64,000 bases of DNA from Larimichthys crocea. Taxonomy: Eukaryota > Chordata > Actinopteri > Sciaenidae. The position numbers and the translations under genes were made by a program. A model generated the notes under the pieces. It worked only from the letters and a program-made list of their open reading frames with translations. It had not been told where the DNA came from and searched no databases. The stretch spans positions 2,284,344 through 2,348,343 of the forward strand of contig NC_040033.1 in assembly GCF_000972845.2 (NCBI RefSeq), read 5' to 3'. The stretch's first letter is position 1. The number at the start of each line of letters is the position of its first letter. This document shows positions 46,714 to 57,400 of this stretch, in pieces.

Positions 46714-49604
46714 TCAACATCTTGGTTCTCCTCTCATCGTAGAGCCTGACAAAGACCAAAAAGAAATAAAAATCACATTCAGAGAAGTCATCCAGGTCAT
46801 CTTTCTTCAGGAAGGTTAAATCCGGGGGGACTTGTTTGTCGATCCGTGAAGACGTTTCACCTCCTCATCCAAGAGGCTCTCTTCAGTTCTGACTGACTTG
46901 TTCTGGGATGAGGTGAAACATCTACAACAGAGTCTAGTTGCCCTTAGATTTAACCGTCATTGATGACATTCAGAGAAACGTCTGAGCAGCGTTAACAGAA
47001 AACTCAAATATTAACCTCTCTCCCAGTGTAATGGTGGCGGCTCGTCGTCATCGTTGTCCTCATCTCTTGGCCTGTGGTACATCAATTTCCTCTGAGTACT
47101 CATCTCTGGTACAGAATAGAGCACAAATTAAGAGAAGCATATCTGTTTTAAAAGGGTTTTTTTACTAATTAAATCTCAGATTTCCAAATAAATTTAACTT
47201 GATTCTGGTTTGTTTGCAACATTGGACGTAGGTGTAATGAGTTTCAGGCTCCATCAAGAGATTTGAATTAAGCCGACTCCAGAAATTGACTATTTTCTAC
47301 TCAAGACAAACAGTTGACAGATTTAAAAAAAAACGCTCATGAATCATCTTTAACGTCTAGAATTGAGTCAGTCTGTAAATATAGCACAGCCCTCATTTGG
47401 CACCTTTGCCACGATAATCTTTGAAGCTGGCTGTGCTTTGTAATGGGAATTAAGCTCCCAACATTAGACTGTGTGGCTCAGCATTTCAAACATTAAAAAA
47501 AAGGGGGTAAATTAATGAATCTGCTGCTCCAACTTGGCTGCAAAAAGTCTAATTATGCTGCACGAGCTGTTTGAAACTTTGTTGACTGAGATCGAAGTCT
47601 TCTACGAGACATTCGAGTGGCTAAATTTAACCTTGTCTTTGCAGAGAAGTTGGTGGTCTCCTCCTGGGAATCACAACGGCGTCTCCCCACCTGCCTTGGT
47701 CCGACACGGTCACGTCTTCCTTGCAGAGTCTGTCTATGAGAGAGTTCAGGACGCGTATCAAACACGATACAGTTAGACAAAAAAACACAGCGTAGCAGAG
47801 ACTTACCCTGACATGTTCTGCACTGCAGCTCACTGCTCGTCAACTCTCCAACGTCACCATCTTCTGGCTCCTGCTTACACAGATCATGACCTTCCTCTTG
47901 GTTCACTGGATCGGAGGGATCTTTGTATTGGCCTCTTTTATACCAAGGTTTTGCAGAATGTCTCAGCGGGACAGAATGAGGCCTCCTGGGTGCCGAATGC
48001 TTCCTCACAACCACTCTGACAGGCTGCTCGCACCCTCTTCCATATCTGCTGTCGTCCTCAGAGTCTCCGGCTTCATCCCTATACATCTTGGAGCTGTGGA
48101 CTTTGCTCCTGCTCGCCCCTTTTGGGAGGCTTTTCCCGCAACAGGCGCACATAAACCTCTTCGAACCTGGCAGCCAAACGTCCTTCACTTCTTCGGCGGC
48201 TTTTGGTGACCCGCTTGCAACCTCTGCAAGCCTCCTGCCCGCGTACACATGTTTGGGGAAGAGATCCGCATCGTCCAGATCCGTGGAGAACATTTCGTCT
48301 CTGGAGGAAAGCTCGTCTAGAGATGGACTGAGGACGCTCATCCGCTCGTGGGTGGTGTGCATGGACAGGTAGTTGTAGTAGTATGGGGCAGCAGGGGAGG
48401 AGAGGTGGCCGGCTCCGGCATCTCCAGGCGTTAAAACGCTCTCAAAGGGCAGCTTGAGGATCTGGTAGTTTCGATCAGCTTTCTGATGTTCTGTTTTTGA
48501 GGCTTTGTCGCCACCTTTGGCATCTTTGTGCGCCAGCAGTGATGGTGTCGAAGCCGGGATTGGATCCAGTCTTTGCTTCAGGAGCTCTTCAGCACATCTG
48601 GGATTAGTCACGGAGATATCTGACTGGATATCCGTGACTTCTGCTTTCTCCAGAGGGAGGAAGCATTCATCTGTTGCAGGCTGAACGAGCTCCGAACACT
48701 CCTCATGAATAGAGGAGCTATCGAGGGGCAACTCCTCTTCCAATCCGCCTGACCAGCATCCCTGAGGGCTCAGGCCATCCAAGCTCCTTTGGCTGGAGTC
48801 ACCGTCGTACACCGCCGTCGTGGAGTCACTGAAGATCACAGCTGGAGACTCCACATGGCTGCCGTCAGACACCGAAGGCAGGACATGACCTAGCTCTTCA
48901 CCTTTCTTCTCTTCACCTGGAGAGAACATCCCAGAGGACTGCGAGGCGACGCCAGAGTCCAGCTCCCTCTCTGCGCCCTGCAGCTCGCCGCCTCGAATCT
49001 TATCCAGGCATTCGATGAGCTTGGTGATGGCGTCGCTGGGGTCGGTTTGAGCCTCCGAGCAGGCCATTTCTCGACGGCTGGGAGGCTGTGGGTGATACTG
49101 CTGGCGAGGAACGTCAATCCAGGTGGGACTGTGGAAGCGAGGTTCAAACATTCGCCTGTGATCCATCGGATATAACGGGGCATGTGGGAAAACAAACCCA
49201 GGGTACTGCATGTACTGGTACGGGTGCATGCAAGGACGACCAAAGTTAAAACCTGGAATATAAAAAGATAAGATTTTAGGCAATCAATGCTGGTTTATAA
49301 CCCAAAAAAAACAAGATTTAAACATGCTGATACCTCCAGGCAAACCATAATGACTGTACGGGTGGTTCAGCTGCCAGTGCTGGAACAAAGGTTGGTAATA
49401 AGGTTGAGACGGTGGCTGGACGTAGAAAAAAGGTCTGGGATGTTGAGTTCTTTGTTGTCCGCTCCCAAATGTGTGTGTTTGTTTGCTTCCATCTGCAGGA
49501 AGCAGCAAGTTCAACATTATTTCCAGGCAAATGTACAAATCTTTACTCAAAACGACGAGTTCACACAGCTCAGATTAGGGATAAGAAAAGTCATTACCGT
49601 CCAT
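46714..49604 (-). CDS. buc: Bucky ball (Buc/Velo1), germ plasm organiser
   Basis: Intrinsically disordered oocyte protein; zebrafish Buc is needed to form the Balbiani body, set oocyte polarity and recruit germ plasm RNAs and proteins. Modelled minus-strand coding exons: 49604-49598 (7 bases), 49492-49334, 49252-47807, 47733-47632, 47105-47016 and 46745-46714, giving 611 codons plus stop; I recall zebrafish Buc as slightly longer. Every internal intron is phase 1 with a GT donor and AG acceptor. The N-terminus has PFFYVQPPSQPYYQP (23-37), YSHYGLPG, FGRPCMHPYQYMQYPGF (59-75) and SEAQTDP (121-127), the prion-like Buc/Velo1 region. The middle is Ser/Asp/Glu-rich, then a basic part with CACC (424-427) and CRTCQDRLC (533-541). 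The C-terminus has PRDEDNDDDEPPPLHWER and ends GSTMRGEPRC. The frame's continuation past 47807 into intron is not coding. Closest to classical Buc of the two copies. Confidence 0.9.
46793..46975. repeat. Dispersed repeat with internal inverted structure, inside buc last intron
   Basis: GGTTAAATCCGGGG ... GTTTCACCTCCTCATCC is followed by GGGATGAGGTGAAAC ... GATTTAACC, forming long imperfect inverted arms around a loop with TCTTCAGTTCTGACTGACTTG. Words match the 32.1 kb copy. It sits between buc exons ending at 47016 and starting at 46745. Confidence 0.6.
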
Positions 49605-50078
49605 TTTCTGTCTTGTCGTCGCTCAAACTTTCAGAAATAAAACACAGCAGAGGGATGAAAATGACCAAATAAACATCCCCAAGCTTTCTATAACAATTAA
49701 ATTTAAGTTTTAAACAGTCTATTCTTCAAAAGACAAACACAAAGTAGAGACGCTTCACTCTCGGGTCCACATGACGTCCTACTAACAAAAGGACAAACAT
49801 CTCGGCTCATTAGTCATATAGGAAACAGCTGCTGCTCTGCCTTCAATTGCAACAGGACAAATCAGCATTTGGTTTGAATGAAAACCCTGGAAAGTAAATA
49901 AAATAAAATAGAGGATCAAACTCACTCTGCATAGTTTACAAATGTTAAAGCCTCTTCATAATAATGCTCTGAGGCACCAAATAAGCAGCAAGACAGCAAG
50001 AATATGTATATACGGTGTATGTAAATATACAGCTTAAAGCTGCAGTGTGTCAGATTTGGTGCCATCTAGGGGTCAGAT
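49605..50078 (-). other. buc 5' flank or 5'UTR
   Basis: The sequence ahead of the ATG at 49604 is either the 5'UTR with a nearby start of transcription or intron 1 reaching back to the donor at 50848. An acceptor-like TTTTATTTCTGAAAG lies about 40 bases upstream of the ATG on the minus strand, favouring a spliced leader. Not decidable here. Confidence 0.35.
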
Positions 50079-50079
50079 T

Positions 50080-50720
50080 TCTTTGTGTAGAATAAACATT
50101 TAAGTAAAAAAATATTAAAAAAAAAAGAAAAAAAGAAATATAAAAATATATAACATATATTATATACAAATAAAATAAATACATAAAAAAAATATAAATA
50201 TATATATATAAATATAAAATAATTTTAAAGCATTTTTTAAAATCTTAAAAATTAAATATAAAAATATAAAAAATAAGAAAATATAAAAAATATATAACAA
50301 ATATACAAATATAAAATATAAAATATAAATATATATATAAATATAAAATATATTTATTTTAATATTTAAAAATATAAAAAATAAGAAATATAAAAAATAA
50401 TAACATATAAAAGATATAACATATATAAAGATTGCTTGGTGTAGAATAACATTTAAGAAAAAATATTTTTAAAAATTAAAAAATAAGAAAATGTAAAAAA
50501 TATATTAAATATACAATATATATAATAACATATATCTATAATAAATATAAACATATGAAAAATATAATTAAAATATATTTTTAAAATATTTAAAAATTGA
50601 AAATAAACATATTAAAAATATATAATAATATAAATACATATAAAAATACAATATATTATATATAAAATATAAAAATCATAAAAAAATTTAAAAAAAAAAA
50701 AATATTTAAAAAGCGTAAGA
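50080..50720. repeat. AT-rich low-complexity tract (ATATAAA words)
   Basis: About 640 bp composed almost entirely of A and T, with dense ATATAAAATATA-type words and a few repeated inserts such as GTGTAGAATAAC. A degenerate microsatellite; it separates buc from the GC-rich promoter block. Confidence 0.9.
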
Positions 50721-50839
50721 GGACCCTGCTTTATATGTAGATATAAAAAGGTAATTCTAAGGTGATAAAAATATTAAACATTCCTGTATTTACTAACATA
50801 TATCACTAAAAGTCACATTGAACCTTTAAAACAGCAGCG

Positions 50840-51360
50840 TGTCTTACCGCTCTCTGCCTGCAGTGTCTCCGTCTGTCCTCCAGGTGTCGCTGTTTCTCCC
50901 TTTAACCACCGTTGAGTTTGGGGGGCGCATGCGCAGTATCCTCAGTTGGCCTCTGGTTCTTTGAGGCGCTGATGATGCTTCTGTCCGCTGCTCCTGCTCC
51001 TCCTGCTCCTCCTGCTCCTTCTTCTCCTTCTTCTCCTACACCACCGCCACACTTTGACGGCTAAACCCGGACTTGAGGAGGAGCTGCTTTATCACTTGGT
51101 ACACTTTGTGTTTGGGCGAAGAAGAGCCAGGGAGACGGTTCACCGTGCGGAGTCCGCCTACACTCACCGTTCAGGTAGCTTCATTTTAGCCTCATCTCGG
51201 TGAGGGTGCTAGCGGCATGACCCGCTCTCTAACCCGGGTTTCTGCTGCTCGGAGGAGGCTTGTACCTCATCCTTCACCCCTTTATGAAACACCTGCACAG
51301 TCTGAACCCATGGTAGAAGCGGGCACCGCGGGTAAAGAGGAGTAAAAACAGTCCGGTGAG
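50840..51360. promoter_or_regulatory. GC-rich block, presumed bidirectional promoter (buc / kbtbd2)
   Basis: CpG-containing words are common and the block separates two divergent genes. On the minus strand GAGAGCG|GTAAGA (exon end 50848) is a strong donor pointing toward buc. On the plus strand AGTCCG|GTGAGC (exon end 51355) is a good donor pointing toward kbtbd2. Together they suggest noncoding first exons for both genes leaving this block, with start sites around 50.95-51.15 kb. Confidence 0.5.
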
Positions 51361-52183
51361 CTAAACTCCTACCAGGCCGCTGTCTGTCTTACGGCTGCTT
51401 TTAACCGTGTTTCAGCTCAGCTGACCGGGTTTATTTTGGACACTGACACCGCCAACCATCACCTGGTTTAAATAAAACAAACTACAGCCACGTATATATC
51501 TAAAAAAAACATAAACATTTTAGCCGCAGGAGCAGTTAGTTAGCCGTTAGTTAGCCGTTAGTTAGCCGTTAGTTAGCTCGCTGCGTAGCCGTTGATCTTT
51601 TAAAAGTGAGAATAATAAACATATATATTAATAAAATCAGCTGTAAACGAGTGTTAGAGATCTGATTTATCGCGTGTCCTCGTGTGTGTCTTCGTGTATT
51701 TATAAATAAATAAAGATAAATGTGATTTTAGCTCCCGTGTGCTAACTAGCCGAGGCTAGGCTAGGCTAAGCTACGATGCTAAGTTAACGGAAGATGTTGC
51801 CCCGTGTTGACAGCTGTGTCTCCGGGCGGAAAGGGGGACACTGAGACCGGGTCAGGGTGGTGGTGTTGGTGGGGATCATCACCACCCAGAACCCCGTCAC
51901 CCTTCCCGGTAAAGCCGCCTGAATCCTGGTGCTGTCGTGCGAGATGTTCAGGTGTGAAGCTTGATGAAACATCTGCTCGTTTATTATCAGCTGTGGTCTC
52001 TGAGTCTCTGTTGTTGGTGTTGAAGCTGAAGGCATTGGTGGTAAACGTGGCTTAATGGCTCTGTGTCATGGTAACCTGCCAAAACAAAACAAAAAAAAAG
52101 TAATTTAGGATGTGAGCTCAAGTCTCAAATATTGTCTGATTTTTGTGTCTTGCTTGATTCAAACACAGTCGTAGATTTTTAAA
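51361..52183. other. Presumed kbtbd2 intron 1, proximal part
   Basis: No coding exon. Contains an 11 bp array (TTAGTTAGCCG, about four copies at 51535-51577) and CTAGGCTAGGCTAAGCTA near 51757. The paired frames at 51784-52055 overlap on opposite strands and look spurious. Confidence 0.45.
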
Positions 52184-53690
52184 CACGTGGCCACCGGCAG
52201 CAGGTCTCCATAAAGTCAGTTCTCTGCGTCAGAAATAATCAGTTTAATTTCAGATTTAAGGTGTCAAGTGAGACGCTTTGTTAAAGTATGAATCTGTTTT
52301 GGAGGCAGCGACAAAGTGTCCCTGTAAGTCAGCTAAATGACTAAATGTAAACGTAAGATCTAGCGTTAAGACACCTGAAGCCCGTACACCTGTAGTTGGT
52401 GTTGGTGGTGGTCGCCACCGCCGGGATCATCACCATCCATCACCCACGTGGCCACCGGCAGGTCTCCATAAAGTCAGTTCTCTGCGTCAGAAATAATCAG
52501 TTTAATTTAAATTAAAGGTGTCAAGTGAGACGCTTTGTTAAAGTATGAATCTGTTTTGGAGGCAGCGACAAAGTGTCCCTGTAAGTCAGCTAAATGACTA
52601 AATGTAAACGTAAGATCTAGCGTTAAGACACCTGAAGCCCGTACACCTGTAGTTGGTGGTGGTGGTGGTGGTCGCCACCGCCGGGATCATCACCACCCAT
52701 CACCCACGTGGCCACCGGCAGGTCTCTGTAAAGTCAGTTTGAGCTTCTCCACATCAGAAATATTTAGTGTTTTCTCGTTTAATTTAAATTAAAGGTGTCA
52801 AGTGAGACGCTTTGTTAAAGTATGAATCTGTTTTAGAGACAGTGAGATGGAGGGGGGCAACTGTGGCTCCCTGTAAGTCAGCTAAATGACTAAATGTAAA
52901 CGTAAGATCTAGGTCCAAAAGCATGTTAACGTTAAGACACCTGAAGCTCGTTCACCTGTAGTTGGTGGTGGTGGTCGCCACCACTGGGATCATCACCACC
53001 CACGTGGCCACCGGCAGGTCTCCGTAAAGTCAGTTTGAGCTTCTCTGCATTAGAAATAATCAGAAATATCTGGTTAAGGATTACTTAATTTAAATTAAAG
53101 GTGTCAAGTGAGACGCGTGGCGTTAAAGTATGAATCTGTCTTGGAGACAGCGAGATGTGGGGTGACTGTGGCTCAAGAGGTATCAGCTAAATGACTAAAT
53201 GTAAACGTAAGATCTAGGTCCAAAAGCATGTTAATGTTAAGACAACCAAAGCCCGTACACCTGTAGTTGGTGGTGGTGGCGGTGGTGGTCGCCACCGTCG
53301 GGATCATCACCACCCACGTGGCCACCGGCAGGTCTCCGTATAGTCAGTTTGAGCTTCTCTGCATTAGAAATAATCAGAAATATCTTGTTCACTTAATTTA
53401 AATTAAAGGTGTCAAGTCAGACGCTTTGTTGAAGTATGAATCTGTTTTAGAGACAGCGAGATGGAGCAGGGCGACTGTGGCTCAAGAGGTAAAGCGGGTC
53501 GTCCACTAATTAGATGATCACTGATTCGAACCCCGGCTTCTCCAGTCTGCATGTCAAGATACTGAACCCCAAATTGCTCCCTGTAAGTCGCTTTGGATAT
53601 CAGCTAAATGACTAAATGTAAACATAAGATCTAGGTCCAAAAGCATGTTACCGTTAAGACAACCGAAGCCCGTACACTTGTAGTTGCTGC
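52184..53690 (+). repeat. Five-copy tandem array (~260-315 bp units) in presumed kbtbd2 intron 1
   Basis: CACGTGGCCACCGGCA starts at 52184, 52445, 52705, 53001 and 53315, giving periods of 261, 260, 296 and 314 bp. Units share TTAAATTAAAGGTGTCAAGT, CAGCTAAATGACTAAATGTA, GCCCGTACACCTGTAGTTGG and a GGT-rich stretch followed by TCGCCACCG. Length differences come mainly from how much of an embedded SINE each unit retains. Confidence 0.9.
53466..53625 (+). mobile_element. tRNA-derived SINE within the last array unit
   Basis: A-box-like GTGGCTCAAGAGGTAAAGCG (53477-53496) and B-box-like GATTCGAACCCC (53523-53534) are followed by GCTTCTCCAGTCTGCATGTC, CTGAACCCCAAATTGCTCCC and GTCGCTTTGGATATCAGCTA. 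I recognise the family from other fish genomes. The other four units keep only its tail, or head plus tail. Confidence 0.7.
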
Positions 53691-54013
53691 GGGACTAAAG
53701 GTGCATTCAGACGGGATGTGCATGCACGTTTTTGTTGTCCGTTTAGTACGCCAAAGTTTAGCTGCATCCAGCTTTTGGACAAATGCATCCCGACGTCACG
53801 TCACCCAACAGCACCGTAGGACCAACCCTGCATTGATTTGTACCTTTTTAAAATCATGACGACCTCACTGAAAAGTAAACCAAAGTATGAACGAAGAAGC
53901 TTTAGTCAGTTTCAGTTTATTTCAGAAGCCGTCTTAGTCATTGTTGTTGTTCATGCAGCTGTTTTCTCCTTCGAGTGTTTCAAGTTGTAATCTGAGATCT
54001 TCTTGTTTTCCAG

Positions 54014-54405
54014 ACGAGCACTGATGTAGCAGTGTCGCGACGCCTGTCGTGCTCTCCCTCTACCTCTGCTCCCCCAGTGCCTCACCGCATCACCTCAGAC
54101 GTGGGGGAAACACCAAACCAGGACCTCCCTCCTCCTCCTTCTATCGTCTGGACCGGAGAACATCGACCTCCTCATCTCATCGTTCATCTCCAGTCGAGGA
54201 AACAGCTGAATTTTTTCCACATAGGAGTTGAACACCTCCACTCGGGTCAGTGGAGGTGTTGAAGATCTCTCTCCCTGTTTATCCTCTTCAATCTTTTTCA
54301 AAGATTATATATATATAATTTTTTTTTTCTCCTGGTTGGCTTGAGTCCGGTTCTGCCGGCCCGCGTGACTTTTCAAAACTGGGGCGCGATTCATGGGATG
54401 CAACC
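54014..54405 (+). other. kbtbd2: kbtbd2 5'UTR (start of the first coding exon) with two overlapping uORFs
   Basis: The acceptor TTGTTTTCCAG|ACGAGC places the exon start at 54014. Just upstream of the main ATG are two out-of-frame ATGs: 54393 opens a 9-codon frame ending at the TGA 54420-54422, and 54398 opens a 33-codon frame ending at 54497-54499. Both overlap the main start at 54406. Frames further left in this exon (54032-54262) look like UTR. Confidence 0.6.
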
Positions 54406-57400
54406 ATGTCGGATCTCAGTGAGCGCAGGCCGGTCAACACGGACTACGCTGTCTCCCTGCTGGAGCAGCTCAAGTTCTTTTACGAACAGAAATTACTGAC
54501 TGACGTCGTGCTGCTGGTGGAGGACACGGAGTTCCCGTGTCACAAGATGGTCCTGGCTACGTGTAGCTCCTATTTCAGGTGAGTGTGTCGGCCGGCCCGC
54601 CGCCATCAGTGTGGAGTAACTCATCGCATGTTGGTGATTTCGTCGGCTTTGTTGTATAGCTCGTCTCCTACAGTTTCAATAAATAATGCACCACGTGTTG
54701 GGCTTTTGTGTTGAAAGACGGCAATTACTCTGCTCCGTCTTGATGTCTGCTTATGACAAGGTGTAGGTACACTTGTTATGACCTCCTACAGTTACCATGA
54801 ATAATGCACCGCGTGCTACCCGCTCTATACGTGGTGTTTCCCTGCCCTCCACCGCAGTCGTCCCATCTCTGATGTATCTTCTACAAGCAACCTCTGACCC
54901 GTAGTTCTGCAGACGTATCCCTCAAGGCCCCGGGGAGGCCTCATTTGTACGCACAACATTGCATAATGAAGTGTGTGTGCACTGCGGTGGATGTGACAGC
55001 AGCAGCGGCAGCAGCTCTGGGAATAGTCCATCTGTACATGACAGGAGCTCATGCTGCATTTGAACACCCCGTCAAACCCTCCTTCCCTTCCCCTCCTCTC
55101 CTCTCCTCCGCCGCACACTCACGCATGCATTCCAAGAAAAGGTCCTGACAACTTGATGCCTCGCTCACACCCACCTCTCTCCGCGATCTTCTCCCCGCTG
55201 TTTCCCACGCACTCGTTATCTGGTGCGAACATGCAAAGCATTTCCCCCCCGGGGGGTTGAGAGGAGGGGGTTTTGCGGCACTTCCTCTTAAAAAAAAAAG
55301 CTCTTTCCTTCTCTTATTCTCGTCTGTTGCCCTCCCCTCCCCTTTCCACCTCGCTTCAGGGGAAAAGGGGGTGGCGGTGGGGTGAGACTCTGGAGAGAGA
55401 GCTCATGTTTGGACGGGAAAGTCTGGTCACGTTGGTCTTGGTGAGAGATGAAGAGAGGAAGAAAGGGGGATTCTGCAGGGTTGCGTAATACAGCCTGGCA
55501 GGTTTAGCCCCCACTCAGAGCGACACACACACCCCAAAAACTCCACCGAGAAGGCAGAACTGCTCTGCAGACACACCGATGTATTCACTAATCTCATGTC
55601 AGAGAGCGAGACGACTACAAACCGATCAATAGTGCCACTATCGATCAACCTGCTCGTTGTTTTCTTTATTGTTTTTGTTTGTAAATCGTCAGGAAATAAT
55701 GAAAAGATCACAAACGTCTCGTTTGGTTTGACAAAACTCATCATTTGAAACCAGAACAAGTAAATGTTTAACGTTTTTTTGCTTCAAAAATTAATTTGAT
55801 CGAAGTTAATTTTCTATTTATTTGTTAATTTTTCTAATTATTTACAAGAAAAGTGCAAAGAAAATAACAGCAGCAAATCGTCAAGCGTGGACACAGAATA
55901 AATGAGCTCTATGAGGTCGCCTGTCGCCGGTGAAGAACTTTAACACTAGATCCCACAATGGCACGTTTTGAATTAACATGGTTGTTCCCTCGGACCTGGA
56001 AAAAATGATTTGGCAGACAGGAAGTGATGTTTGTGTGTCTCCTCCGTGGCGTAAACACAAAGAGTGTAGTTGGCATGTGCAGCGCCGCCGCCGCCGACAA
56101 AAGATCTAAACACAAACTGATGGAAAAACAGTCTCACCTCATGTTGCAAGGCACCAGTGGAAGCCGATAATGCTCGTACAGATCAATAAAATGTGAGACA
56201 TCGACGTGAGAGAGGTTAAACCGACTTTGTTTTCTGGTTTCTGAAGAGCCGACAGCTCATCAGTGGCAGTTTTACAGTCCCAGTATGTTCTGAATGTAGA
56301 TTTAGAGCTGAAACCATCAACAGAAAATCAATATAAAATCATTTTAGATCAATTTATCATTATCGTAATTGTTTTTCTACGAAGAAAATGACTTACGATG
56401 ATAAAAAGCACCTTCAAAATGAATTTTCTGACATAAAAACTTGAATATCTTCAAGTCTTTACATTTATTAATCGAGTAGCTTTTGAAATGTTACCTCAGA
56501 TGTATGACAGTATTCTGGTATCTAAAACATGTGGTGCCATGTTGGTATGTACGGAAACACCCAGCTCTTAAAGGTTTAGTTTACTTGGAAAATGTGTTCG
56601 TCTGATTCTGGTCAGTAACTTTGTCTGTTTTTGGAGCCGCTTTGGCGAGAGGCCAGCCGTCATTAGGAGGCTCTGTTTATTTAAAAAGAGAGAGTTTGGA
56701 CAGAAAAACAGCAAACAGGCCTGAATATAGTTTTATCACGTACTGCACATGAAAAGGTCGACCTGTTTTCTTTTTATTATGAAGTTAGTCGACCAGAAAG
56801 TCCAGATATTTGCAGATAAGATATATATATTTTGTGGTCCTACTCATTTGATAATGTTCACGTGTTGTTGTTGTTTTGTTCGTGCAGGGCGATGTTCATG
56901 AGCGGCCTCAGCGAGAGCAAACAGACTCACGTCCACCTGCGGAACGTGGACCCGGCCACGCTGCAGATCATCATCACCTACGCCTACACGGGAAACCTGG
57001 CCATCAGCGACAGCACCGTGGAGCCGCTCTACGAGACCGCCTGCTTCCTACAGGTCGGTGCCAACGAGTCATTTACAGTTGTGAACTACCAGTTTTGTTT
57101 ATTTCTTGTGTCTGTCTTCGCAATTAATGCTGCAAAATTTAATTGGTTTGGTGTCCAGAGAAAGAGCTAGCAGTGGTTGAGTGACATAGACAGTGAATGA
57201 GATTGAGTGAGCCTCATAAAGATTTCTGACCGTTTCCTCTCGTCCGCTGTCCCGTTCAGGTGGATGACGTCTTGTTGCAGTGCAGAGACTACCTGGTGAA
57301 GAAGATAAACGCTGAGAACTGCGTCCGGATGCTGAGCATCGGTGACCTGTTCAGCTGCAGCGAGCTGAAGCAGAGCGCTAAGCGCATGGTGGAGCACAAG

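Noticed and set aside
47553..47806. Continuation of the buc large-exon frame past 47807
   Set aside because: It reads through the donor CAGG|GTAAGT at 47807/47806 and then crosses exon 4 (47733-47632) in the wrong frame; the spliced frame agrees with the downstream exons.
56832..57170. Separate 112-codon gene
   Set aside because: It is the second kbtbd2 coding exon (56888-57053) with intron read-through at both ends.
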